Assembly (NCBI GenBank): GCA_041390905.1
Contig: JAWKPA010000012.1
Location: 2,604,001 to 2,668,000 of the forward strand
Direction: 5' to 3'
Length of the DNA stretch: 64,000 bases
From: JACKCD01 sp041390905
GTDB lineage: Bacteria > Chloroflexota > Anaerolineae > Promineifilales > Promineifilaceae
The translations under genes were made by a program, and so were the position numbers. Positions 1-7,620 of the stretch are shown piece by piece; positions within the stretch are counted from its first letter, which is position 1, and every line of letters begins with the position of its first letter. Below the pieces are notes generated by a model. That model worked only from the letters and a program-made list of their open reading frames with translations. It was not told the DNA's origin and did not search any database.

Positions 1-53
1 GTTTGTCGTTATTTTACAAGTTTGCCCACAGGCGGCAAACGTTTTGGCGTAAA

Positions 54-107
54 GAGAGATTAGAGATTGGAGACCTTCGCCAATCTCCAGTCTCCAATCT
101 CTAATTC
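54..107. repeat. Family A inverted repeat (GAGATTGGAGATT / AATCTCCAATCTC)
   Basis: The left arm is rich in GAGATTGGAGA units and the right arm in AATCTCCA-TCTCCAATCTC units, with a short loop around CTTCGC. It would fold into a hairpin and overlaps the stop codon of the ABC transporter gene on the minus strand. It is one of about a dozen copies in this window. Confidence 0.8.
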
Positions 108-1903
108 TCCCACGGCCGATAATCGAGCGATTGGTGGCGGAAATAAGTGGTATAGAGTTCGGCATAATGGCCGCCGGCCGTCAACAGCCCATCATGGTTC
201 CCCTCTTCAATAATTTGCCCGTCGCGCAGCACGATAATCCGATCCGCTGCCTGCACGGTGGAGAGCCGGTGGGCGATGACAATGCTGGTGCGGCCGCGCA
301 GCACCGTTGCCAAGGCAATTTGCACCTGCGCCTCGGTCAGCGGGTCAATGCTGGCCGTGGCCTCGTCCAGCAGCAAAATGGCGGGGTCTTGCAGCAGCAC
401 CCGCGCCAGAGCTACAAGCTGCCGCTGCCCCAGCGACAGCCGCGCTCCGCGCTCGCCCACGTCGGTGTAAATGCCTTCAGGCAGGTCGTCGAGCCAACTG
501 CCGTCGCCCAACTGTCGTGCTGCGGTTAAAACGGCCGTTTCATCAGCCCCCGGCCGGCCGTAACGAATATTGTCCGCCACCGTCCCCGAAAACAAAAACG
601 GCACCTGCGGCACCAACCCAAGCTGGCGACGGTACTGGCTTAGATCGAGGGTACGGATAGAACGGCCGTCTACGCGCACATCCCCCCCCTGAAACTCATA
701 AAACCGCATCAGCAGCTTCACCAGGCTCGACTTACCCGCCCCCGTATGCCCCACAATCGCCAGCGTCTCCCCCGCCGGAATCGCCAGCGAAAAATCACGC
801 AAGACCGCATTACGCCCCGTGCTGTAATTAAACGTCACCTTGTCAAAGACAATCTCCCCCCGCAGCCGACCCACTGACTCCTGCGCCGTCTGCACCACAA
901 TCGGCTCATCGTCAATCAGCGCAAACACCCGCTCGCTGGCCGCCAGTCCCTGCTGAAACTGGCTCCAAAACGAGGCAATGCTGGTGATGGGGTAGAAAAA
1001 GATAGACAACCCCTGCACAAACAGATACCAGTCACCCACCGAAACCGCATGGTTGATTGCCATCAGTCCCCCGGCATAGATAATGGCCGCCACCGCCATA
1101 CCCGAAACCGTATTCAACAGCGGGAAAATGCTGCCAAACACCACCACCCGCCGCAGTTGCACCCGATACGCCAACTCATTGGTTGCCTGAAAGTCGGTGT
1201 AGATCGCCCCTTCCTGGCGAAAATTTTTAGCAACGGCAATCCCACTAATCGTCTCCTGAATGGTGGCGTTGACCGTGGCCTGCGCCCGCTGCGCCTGCTG
1301 CATCGCATCCCGCGCCAGCCGTCGGAACACCAGGGCAATCACCACCACAACCGGGCCAACCGTAAAGGTAATCAGCGCCAGCCGCACATTTTGGGTCAAC
1401 ATCACCCCGGCAATGACTACCACCAGCACCAACTGGCTCAACAGGTCTATGGTCAATGTAACCACGGTGGCAAAATCCTGGGTGTCGGAGGTAACGCGGC
1501 TGACAATACGGCCGGAAGCAAATTGATCAAAGAAGGAAAGGTCGCGGCGCATGACGGCACGAAAGGCATCTTCACGCAGTGCCAGCACCACGTCGCCCAC
1601 GGCCTGTGCAGCAAACCACAGATGGACAAAGTTGAACAGCCAGCCCAACGCTCCCAGTACCGTCACCACGGCCGCCAAAGCCAGCAAAAGCTGTAGCTGC
1701 GGGCTGCCCGACAGCAGGTCAATGCCCCGCGAAATGATGATGGGGGTGATGGTGGCAGTCAGCGAGATGAGTGTGACCATAAATGCCACCAGCAGCACTT
1801 TGCCCCAGTGGGGACGAAAATAGGCAGCAATACGCCGCACCAGTTCGCGGTCACTGTAGCTGCGGTCGTATTCTTCAGGGTTTAATCCGCCTGTTAAATG
1901 CAT
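101..1903 (-). CDS. ABC exporter half-transporter, catalytic-site subunit
   Basis: A 600-residue membrane-spanning plus ATPase half-transporter of the MsbA/LmrA/BmrA exporter type. Six membrane helices lie within about residues 35-330. The nucleotide-binding domain has Walker A GHTGAGKSS (about 385-393), a non-canonical signature LSLGQ (about 489-493) and Walker B LLLDEATASID with the catalytic Glu (about 514). It lies just downstream of a second half-transporter (1999-3786), with 95 bp between them. That partner has canonical LSGGQ but lacks the catalytic Glu, so together they fit a heterodimeric exporter with one consensus and one degenerate ATP site, as in TM287/288 or BmrCD. Substrate cannot be told from sequence; drugs or lipids are typical for the family. 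The last codons lie in a family A repeat. Confidence 0.93.
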   Translation of the reverse strand: MHLTGGLNPEEYDRSYSDRELVRRIAAYFRPHWGKVLLVAFMVTLISLTATITPIIISRGIDLLSGSPQLQLLLALAAVVTVLGALGWLFNFVHLWFAAQAVGDVVLALREDAFRAVMRRDLSFFDQFASGRIVSRVTSDTQDFATVVTLTIDLLSQLVLVVVIAGVMLTQNVRLALITFTVGPVVVVIALVFRRLARDAMQQAQRAQATVNATIQETISGIAVAKNFRQEGAIYTDFQATNELAYRVQLRRVVVFGSIFPLLNTVSGMAVAAIIYAGGLMAINHAVSVGDWYLFVQGLSIFFYPITSIASFWSQFQQGLAASERVFALIDDEPIVVQTAQESVGRLRGEIVFDKVTFNYSTGRNAVLRDFSLAIPAGETLAIVGHTGAGKSSLVKLLMRFYEFQGGDVRVDGRSIRTLDLSQYRRQLGLVPQVPFLFSGTVADNIRYGRPGADETAVLTAARQLGDGSWLDDLPEGIYTDVGERGARLSLGQRQLVALARVLLQDPAILLLDEATASIDPLTEAQVQIALATVLRGRTSIVIAHRLSTVQAADRIIVLRDGQIIEEGNHDGLLTAGGHYAELYTTYFRHQSLDYRPWEN

Positions 1904-1998
1904 GGTAGTTCCTTAAATAAATCAAAGATTTCGCAGATTTGTCCGTGTCCGTTCGGGTTCGTCCGCGTCTTGTTTTTAAAAGATTGAGCCAGCAATCT

Positions 1999-3786
1999 CT
2001 AATCGCCAATCTCCAATTTCCGTTCTTCGGGGATAAAAATCTGCCGGTAGACCAGGCTGTGGGTCATGAGGTCGTCGTGGGTGCCGTGGGTGAGTAAACG
2101 GCCGTTTTTCATCAACAAAATTAAATCCGCACTCCGAATCTGCGACAGCCGGTGGGTAATTAGCAGCGTCGTCCGCCCCTGCAAAATGCGCCGCATCGCC
2201 CGCTGAATCTGGTCTTCCGTGTTCGAGTCAATCGCACTCGTCGAATCATCTAGCACCAAAATACGTGGATCGCTCAAAAACGCCCGTGCAATTGCCAGCC
2301 GCTGCCGCTGCCCCCCCGACAACATCACCCCGCGCTCCCCAATCACAGTCTCATACCCATTGGGAAAGCCCATAATAAAGTCATGCGCCTGCGCCTCCCG
2401 CGCCGCCGACTCAATTTGCGCCTGCGACACCGCCTCACGCGCTCCAAAGGCAATATTTTCGGCAATGGAACGCGAAAACAGAAAAATATCCTGTTCAATC
2501 GTGCCAATTTGCGCCCGCAAACTGTCCAGGCTCCAGTCGCGCACATCCACACCATCAATTAACACCCGGCCGCTGCTGGTGTCAAAGGTGCGGTTCAGAA
2601 GCTTAGTCAACGTGCTTTTGCCCGCCCCCGTCTGCCCCACAATCGCCACCGTTTGCCCCGGTTGGGCGTGAAACGAAATGTCGTTTAGCGCCAGTGCCTC
2701 GCCCTCCCCCTCGCCATAACCAAAGCCCACCTGCTCAAACACAATGTCTCCCACCATTGGCTGCGCCAACCCGGTGCTGTTTTCATCCAGCTCCGTCTCC
2801 GTCAAAATCATCTCCAGAATGCGGTGGGCACTTGCCATGCTCTGCTGGATGAGGGAGGAGGTGCGCAGCAAAAAGCGCAGCGGCGTTCGCAGCGTCCCCA
2901 GCAGTGCCATGTAGGTAATCACCTGCCCCACCGTAATTTCCCCGCGTTGGAACAGGAAGAGGGCATGACCAAAGGCCAGGCCGATTGCCAACCCATACAA
3001 AAGCAGCGGCAAATATTTGGCCGTCACTTCGCCCTCGCGAACAAAGGCGTTGCGGTAGGCGCGGGCGTTGTGGGAGAACTGGTTTTCTTCGGCCGGCTCC
3101 TGGGCAAACCCCTTCACCACCTCAATGCCGCTAATGGTTTCGGCCAGCCCGGCGTTCATTTGCCCAAATGTAGCGCGTAGCTGGTCGGCAATGGGGCGCA
3201 AATTGGCGTTAAACTGGCGCAAGGCCAGCGTCACCCCGACCAAAAACAGCAGCGGCACAACCAACAGGTTGACATCCAGCGTGGCAATGGTGACAAGCGG
3301 GATGATCAGGGTGAGGATTGACTCAATCGTCATGCCCAACGCCGGGCTGATAAATTGCCCAAGCTGCTGCACGTCGTTGGTCGCCCGCGCCATTAAATCC
3401 CCCACGCGCTGCCGGCCGTGAAAGGTTTGGCTCTTGCTCAACAGGCTCAAATACAGTTCGTCACGGGTATTGCGCTCCACCCGCTGCGCCAGCAGGCGAA
3501 TGGCAAAGCTGTTAACAATATCAAACAGCCCGTAACCGAGGTAAGCAGCTACCACATACAGGGCAGCTACCGTCAAGGCCGCTGCATTACCACCGCTCAA
3601 AACAGTATCGAAGGCGTTGCCCACGGCAACAGCCGATAAACTTTGCGAGCTAGCCATACCCAAAGTGGTCAACAAAAATATGGTAAACAGCAGGGGATAA
3701 CGCTGGATATGGGATTGCAGCCAACGCAGGGAAGAACGATGATCATAAACATAGGCATCGGCAACAGTGAATTCACGTCGGGTCAT
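1999..3786 (-). CDS. ABC exporter half-transporter, degenerate-site subunit
   Basis: A 595-residue exporter half-transporter, first gene of a two-gene minus-strand unit. Membrane helices lie within about residues 30-320. Walker A GQTGAGKST is at about 384-392, canonical signature LSGGQRQR at about 489-496, and Walker B reads LVLDDSTSAID, so Asp replaces the catalytic Glu (about 514). This is the hallmark of the degenerate-site subunit in heterodimeric exporters. Its canonical LSGGQ would complete the active site of the partner at 101-1903. The C-terminal residues EIGD and the stop codon are encoded by a family A repeat, and the same EIGD-stop ending recurs on the unrelated J-domain protein at 26693. 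Confidence 0.93.
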   Translation of the reverse strand: MTRREFTVADAYVYDHRSSLRWLQSHIQRYPLLFTIFLLTTLGMASSQSLSAVAVGNAFDTVLSGGNAAALTVAALYVVAAYLGYGLFDIVNSFAIRLLAQRVERNTRDELYLSLLSKSQTFHGRQRVGDLMARATNDVQQLGQFISPALGMTIESILTLIIPLVTIATLDVNLLVVPLLFLVGVTLALRQFNANLRPIADQLRATFGQMNAGLAETISGIEVVKGFAQEPAEENQFSHNARAYRNAFVREGEVTAKYLPLLLYGLAIGLAFGHALFLFQRGEITVGQVITYMALLGTLRTPLRFLLRTSSLIQQSMASAHRILEMILTETELDENSTGLAQPMVGDIVFEQVGFGYGEGEGEALALNDISFHAQPGQTVAIVGQTGAGKSTLTKLLNRTFDTSSGRVLIDGVDVRDWSLDSLRAQIGTIEQDIFLFSRSIAENIAFGAREAVSQAQIESAAREAQAHDFIMGFPNGYETVIGERGVMLSGGQRQRLAIARAFLSDPRILVLDDSTSAIDSNTEDQIQRAMRRILQGRTTLLITHRLSQIRSADLILLMKNGRLLTHGTHDDLMTHSLVYRQIFIPEERKLEIGD

Positions 3787-3942
3787 ATGGATGGTCTCCT
3801 TATGACCGTGAATCGTATCATGTTATGGGGGGATGTCGAGAGGGAGAAGCGGTGGACTAGGTGTTGGGGAAAAACGGCCGTTTTTCCCCAATACCTATTG
3901 GCTCCAAGCATAAAAGCATCACAAAAGGTAGTGCAAATCTTG

Positions 3943-4155
3943 TCAGACAGTAACCGTCTCAAATGCTACGTGCAGAGGTTGAGAGTGAGCAGACGAAAAA
4001 TTGAGTTTTTCAAAACCAATAACCATCCCCTGTTTATTTTTCATCAAAATGACTTCATCACCCGTTTCCTCAGCCTCAAATTCATTCTCCGGATCATCAA
4101 ACCAAACCGTGAGCGTATTCCCCACTTGATCATAATAGACTTTTACTTGCGCCAT
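3943..4155 (-). CDS. DUF2283 family small protein (putative antitoxin partner)
   Basis: A 70-residue protein with the DUF2283 pattern: KVYYDQVGNTLTVWF near the start, then EEETGDEVILMKNKQG-type segments ending in VIGFEKLNFS. Such proteins are small beta-rich folds often encoded beside DUF4258 or other small toxin-like proteins. Here the start codon overlaps the end of the upstream gene by 13 bp, which implies translational coupling. The antitoxin role is inferred from this pairing; the sequence alone shows only the family. Confidence 0.8.
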   Translation of the reverse strand: MAQVKVYYDQVGNTLTVWFDDPENEFEAEETGDEVILMKNKQGMVIGFEKLNFSSAHSQPLHVAFETVTV

Positions 4156-4472
4156 ATTTGCGTACCTTCTTTAATATTACTCGTGCGATATGCTGTTATT
4201 AAGAAGCCATCTCCATTAATCCGTTTTGCGACCGCGCAAACCCATCTTTTTACGCCATCGGTGCGGTAAAACAAATACACCTGCGGATCGCTTCGGCTTA
4301 AACGCACCTCGTCAGGGTTAGTCAGTGCCATCTGAACATCCACTTCCCGACCACGCATCGAGGGATGTTTGATGGTTGTAATAATTTGCCAATACTCAGC
4401 CGTTGCCCGAATAAAGAAACTAAGGGGCGTTTGAACTTCAAACAAGATGTCGTTTGGCGATAGTTCAGACAT
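4143..4472 (-). CDS. DUF4258-like small protein (putative toxin)
   Basis: About 109 residues from the ATG at 4472 (MSELSPNDI). A longer in-frame extension to 4565 reads through non-conserved sequence and is not preferred. The core, with HPSMRGREVDVQMALTNPDE followed by DPQVYLFYRTDG, WVCAVAKRINGDGFLITAYRTSNIK, looks like the DUF4258/RelE-like fold: a His and Arg in the middle, paired beta strands and a terminal T-A-Y-R motif. It is co-transcribed with and overlaps the DUF2283 gene, an arrangement seen in candidate toxin-antitoxin modules. The family assignment is by pattern and moderately sure; no activity is shown. Confidence 0.65.
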   Translation of the reverse strand: MSELSPNDILFEVQTPLSFFIRATAEYWQIITTIKHPSMRGREVDVQMALTNPDEVRLSRSDPQVYLFYRTDGVKRWVCAVAKRINGDGFLITAYRTSNIKEGTQIWRK

Positions 4473-4544
4473 ACGGCGATTATAACACAGGGATCTGAAA
4501 ACCAGGCGCAAGCACAACAAAGTTTCCCGTAACCAAATTTGCTC

Positions 4545-4550
4545 TATAAT
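4545..4550 (+). promoter_or_regulatory. Putative -10 element (TATAAT) of the TauE/SafE gene
   Basis: A perfect TATAAT lies 31 bp before the ATG at 4581, followed by a GGGAC ribosome-binding site. The -35 region is poor (TTTCCC-like at 17 bp spacing), so this is a moderate call. Confidence 0.45.
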
Positions 4551-4580
4551 CCCGCCCTTTGGCACACATAAAGGGACGTC

Positions 4581-5309
4581 ATGATTGAGCTAACGCTTTC
4601 AACCATCCTTCTTACCGCCGCCATCTTCTTTTTGGCGGCCTTCACCCGCGCCACCGTTGGCTTTGGCGATGCCCTGCTTGCCATGCCGCTGCTGTCTTTG
4701 GTGGCAGGGGTACGGGTGGCAGCGCCGCTGTTTGCCCTGGTGGGTCTGGTCTACACGGCCGTTTTTCTCAGCAAAAGTTGGCGCGACATTCAATTCCGGG
4801 CGGCCGGCCGTCTCATTCTCGCCTCCGCCTGCGGCATTCCGCTTGGTCTGTGGCTGGTCAACATCGCCCCCGAACGACTCATCCTCGGTCTTTTGGGCGT
4901 GCTGCTCATTCTTTTTGGCCTGTACAACCTGTTTACCCCCCGCTTGCCCACCTTGCGCCATCCCCAGCTCATCTATGCGTTTGGCTTTGTCTCCGGCATT
5001 CTCAGCGGTGCCTACAACACCAATGGGCCACCCATCGTCATGTATGGCATCCTCTCCCGCTGGACACCGGATCAATTTCGCGCCACGCTGCAAGCGTACT
5101 TTCTTCCCGTGGGGCTGCTCACCGCCATCGGCCATGGCGTGGCAGGGATGTGGTCGGTCAACCTGTTCCAGCTTGCGGCCATTGCCACCCCGGTAGCCTT
5201 GCTGGCACTCTACAGCGGCAGCAAGATGCACCACCACATTCCGGCGGCACTTTTCGGCCGTTTGGTCTATCTGTTTCTGGTTGCCATCGGGATCTTTCTA
5301 CTGTGGTAA
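4581..5309 (+). CDS. TauE/SafE family sulfite/organosulfonate permease
   Basis: A 242-residue integral membrane protein of about eight helices. The N-terminal repeat has ARATVGFGDALLAMPLL and the second half has the characteristic GAYNTNGPPIVMYG, with Gly/Asn/Pro residues typical of TauE/SafE (formerly DUF81) permeases. These export or import small anions such as sulfite, sulfoacetate or related organosulfur compounds. It stands alone, 109 bp after the start of the divergent minus-strand pair, with a TATAAT -10 box and a GGGAC ribosome-binding site. No sulfur-metabolism gene is adjacent, so the substrate is open. Confidence 0.85.
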   Translation: MIELTLSTILLTAAIFFLAAFTRATVGFGDALLAMPLLSLVAGVRVAAPLFALVGLVYTAVFLSKSWRDIQFRAAGRLILASACGIPLGLWLVNIAPERLILGLLGVLLILFGLYNLFTPRLPTLRHPQLIYAFGFVSGILSGAYNTNGPPIVMYGILSRWTPDQFRATLQAYFLPVGLLTAIGHGVAGMWSVNLFQLAAIATPVALLALYSGSKMHHHIPAALFGRLVYLFLVAIGIFLLW

Positions 5310-5436
5310 GCATTCGCCATTGAGCCTGAGTCCAAAGGAAATTATAATTAAACCGTAATGATGCAGGCGGATCAGCTTCTGTAATGACACCAAAGCCTGA
5401 AATTTAGTTGGCCGTAACAGCCAGGAGGATAGTACG

Positions 5437-5538
5437 ATGTCTAAAGGACAAGAAAAGGGCAAAAAAGGGAAAGATAACAAGCCCAAGATCAGCACAAAAG
5501 ATAAGAAGAAGAAAAAGCAGCAAAAGAAGGATGAGTAA
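5437..5538 (+). CDS. 33-residue lysine-rich small protein
   Basis: A short gene preceded by a strong CCAGGAGGA ribosome-binding site at the right spacing from ATG 5437 and ended by TAA. The peptide starts MSKGQEKGKKGKDNKPKI and has 15 Lys in 33 residues, including a run of five, with almost no hydrophobic residues. It is strongly basic and probably disordered, so nucleic-acid or ribosome contact is plausible but unproven. Codon use (mixed AAA/AAG) and the optimal Shine-Dalgarno argue for a real gene. Product unknown. Confidence 0.65.
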   Translation: MSKGQEKGKKGKDNKPKISTKDKKKKKQQKKDE

Positions 5539-5540
5539 GT

Positions 5541-5572
5541 AGATGTGGGGTGTGGGGCGTGGGGTGTGTTAA
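5541..5572. repeat. Family B repeat arm (GTGGGGTGTGGGGCGTG)
   Basis: A G-rich stretch of GTGGGGTGTGGGGCGTGGGG type directly after the Lys-rich gene. It matches one arm of inverted repeats at 9081, 48699 and 63669. Confidence 0.6.
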
Positions 5573-5593
5573 ACCTGTTTGTAAACGGTTTTG

Positions 5594-5654
5594 TTGGAGA
5601 TTGGAGATTTGGAAATTCAAACGCCCAAATCTCCAATCTCCCGTCTCCAATCTC
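5594..5654. repeat. Family A inverted repeat
   Basis: TTGGAGATTGGAGATTTGG pairs with CCAAATCTCCAATCTCC across a short loop. It lies between the Lys-rich gene and the 3' end of the convergent amidohydrolase gene, where a hairpin could end transcription. Confidence 0.75.
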
Positions 5655-5684
5655 AAAAAACGCCAGGCTCTTCTGGCAATATTT

Positions 5685-6860
5685 CTACCCTTTAAAAACA
5701 ATCGCCCCCGCCCGCATCACCAGCCGCGTTTGGCGCAAGGCTGTCACATCGGCCAGCGGGTTGCCGGTGATGGCCAGCAAATCGGCCTGTTTACCCACGG
5801 CAATGGTGCCAATTTCGGCTTCTAATCCCAGACAAGCGGCGGCCGTTTGCGTTCCGGCCACAATTGCCGCCATGGGCGACATCCCCAACTCTGACACCAT
5901 TAACTCTGGAATCAGCATGTAGTCATCGGCGTGGATGCCAATGACTCCGGCATCGCTGCTGGCGGCAAACTGCGCCCCAAAGGTCAGCATTTCGCGCATG
6001 ACGGCGTTAAAGCCATCGCGCCATGCCATGCGTGCCTTCATGGCGGCATCGCCACGCTCGGCCATGCGATAGCCAACGACGTTGGTGGGGCAGATGTAAA
6101 TACCTTTGTCCACGATTTGCTGCGCCACCACAGGGTCTACCCGGTAGCCACCGGGAACCATAAACGAGCAATGCTCGATGCGGTCTACCCCGGCATTGAC
6201 GGAGTAGCGCACGCCGTCGGCGGCGTGGCAGTGAACGGCAACACGCTTTCCCAGCCGGTGGGATTCTTCAACAACGGCCGTTATTTGCCCCTGCTGATAA
6301 TGACAATTCAACGGATTCTCACTGCCCCCCTCCGTCACCATCACCTTGATCAAATCCGCTCCCGCCGCCACCTGCTCCCGCACCGCCTGCTTCATGTCAT
6401 CCTGTTCCCCCACCAACTTGCCAAACACATAGCCGTGGCCGCCCGGCGGGGTAATGGCCGCGCCGCTTGCCAAAATGCGTGGCCCGGTAATCACCCCGGC
6501 GTTAATGGCATCGCGCACGGGGAAAATGACCTCGTTGAGCGAGCCGCAATCACAGGCAGTGGTGACACCTACGCGCAGCATCGCCTGGGCATTGCCCACC
6601 GTCCGCAGGATGCGATCTTCGTTGGTTTCGTCGGCGTGGTAGTAGTGAAAAATGGTGGGGTCAAAGCTGAGGTGGAGATGGGTGTCAATAAAACCGGGGA
6701 GGAGGGTGGCATCGCTGAGGTCAATGATGTTGTCAGAAACGGCCGTTTCTCCCCACGGCGCAATGACCGAAAAACGGCCGTTTTCCACCACCACCCCCAT
6801 ATCCAGCAGCGGCTCACCCCCCGTCCCATCAATAAGCCGTCCCACTTTTAAAACATTCAT
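5685..6860 (-). CDS. Metal-dependent amidohydrolase (imidazolonepropionase-like)
   Basis: A 391-residue member of the amidohydrolase superfamily. It shows the first metal motif FIDTHLHLSFD (about residues 57-67), a Lys region LIKVMVTEGG (about 170), the second metal histidines AVHCHAADG and IEHCSF, and a final Asp in AASSDAGVIG. It ends with the usual composite beta domain (IGTIAVGKQADLLAITGNPLADV). This matches the imidazolonepropionase/prolidase-like subgroup that hydrolyses cyclic amides or X-Pro and carbamate substrates. AACGGCCGTT palindromes are in the coding region. A dipeptidase-like Ntn hydrolase and a carbamoylase nearby suggest a nitrogen or peptide scavenging theme. Confidence 0.88.
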   Translation of the reverse strand: MNVLKVGRLIDGTGGEPLLDMGVVVENGRFSVIAPWGETAVSDNIIDLSDATLLPGFIDTHLHLSFDPTIFHYYHADETNEDRILRTVGNAQAMLRVGVTTACDCGSLNEVIFPVRDAINAGVITGPRILASGAAITPPGGHGYVFGKLVGEQDDMKQAVREQVAAGADLIKVMVTEGGSENPLNCHYQQGQITAVVEESHRLGKRVAVHCHAADGVRYSVNAGVDRIEHCSFMVPGGYRVDPVVAQQIVDKGIYICPTNVVGYRMAERGDAAMKARMAWRDGFNAVMREMLTFGAQFAASSDAGVIGIHADDYMLIPELMVSELGMSPMAAIVAGTQTAAACLGLEAEIGTIAVGKQADLLAITGNPLADVTALRQTRLVMRAGAIVFKG

Positions 6861-6927
6861 TCTCGTTCTCCTCTCACCCTGTCTAACATAAAAACTGACA
6901 ACCGTTTACCGATAACGGATTACCGCC

Positions 6928-7371
6928 CTACCCTTCCCGCTTCCAGGCCATCCGCTCAATAAACCGCTGCACCGGCCGGCCCCAGCGATGCACCTCCACA
7001 ATACGCTCATGAATAACCGTTACCGTCGGGGGAGAAGAGTCAACGACGGGCGCAGGGGGCAGGATTTCCTCCGCCTTTCCCCGCCGCACCAGCGACAGCC
7101 CCGCAGACGGCCGGTTTAACCGTTCATCCAGCCGCCGCCGCGCCCACGCCAGCGTTGCCTCCGCCAGCAGCGTTGCCAGGCTTACCGCCAGTGATACCCC
7201 CACCTGCTTGACTTGCTGCACCGGCAGCCGCGTCTTGCCAATTGTAATATGGCTCCCGCCGCTGTCTCGTGGCACCAGCGCGTTCCGCTGCAAGCGCCCC
7301 CCACATTGCCCACAAAATTGGTTAATCGGATCATTGCCAGCGCGACAGCTTGGACAAATAATTTCTAGCAT
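6928..7371 (-). CDS. Zinc-ribbon protein, function unknown
   Basis: About 147 residues from the ATG at 7371. The N-terminus is a compact zinc ribbon, CPSCRAGN followed by FCGQCGG, two CxxC knuckles 12 residues apart. The rest is a variable Arg- and Pro-rich chain with a possible amphipathic or membrane segment (VGVSLAVSLATLLAEATLAW). No catalytic motif is seen. Such zinc_ribbon_2 heads are common on hypothetical membrane-associated proteins of Chloroflexota. It is 67 bp upstream of the amidohydrolase start, so it may share its transcript. Confidence 0.7.
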   Translation of the reverse strand: MLEIICPSCRAGNDPINQFCGQCGGRLQRNALVPRDSGGSHITIGKTRLPVQQVKQVGVSLAVSLATLLAEATLAWARRRLDERLNRPSAGLSLVRRGKAEEILPPAPVVDSSPPTVTVIHERIVEVHRWGRPVQRFIERMAWKREG

Positions 7372-7538
7372 AAAGTGGTTCCTCACCTGTCATTCCATCG
7401 TCATTTACAAAACTTATTGTGCCTGATTCCCCGGCGCATGGCAATAGGTGCGGCGTGAAAGAGTGGCACAAGCTGGTACGTTGCTACCCGGATCGCATCG
7501 CGTTACACTCTATCAATCCGCTCATTAGCTGTGAATGG

Positions 7539-7607
7539 GAGATTGGAAATTGGAGATTAGAGATTGCAAACCTTCATCAATCTCCAGTCTCCAATCCCCA
7601 ATCTTCA
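7539..7607. repeat. Family A inverted repeat upstream of C69-like gene
   Basis: The arms GAGATTGGAAATTGGAGATT and AATCTCCAGTCTCCAATC flank a CAAACCTTCATC loop. It ends 13 bp before the start codon at 7621, so any hairpin lies in the 5' leader, next to the GAAAGG ribosome-binding site. Confidence 0.8.
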
Positions 7608-7620
7608 GAAAGGTAATGTC

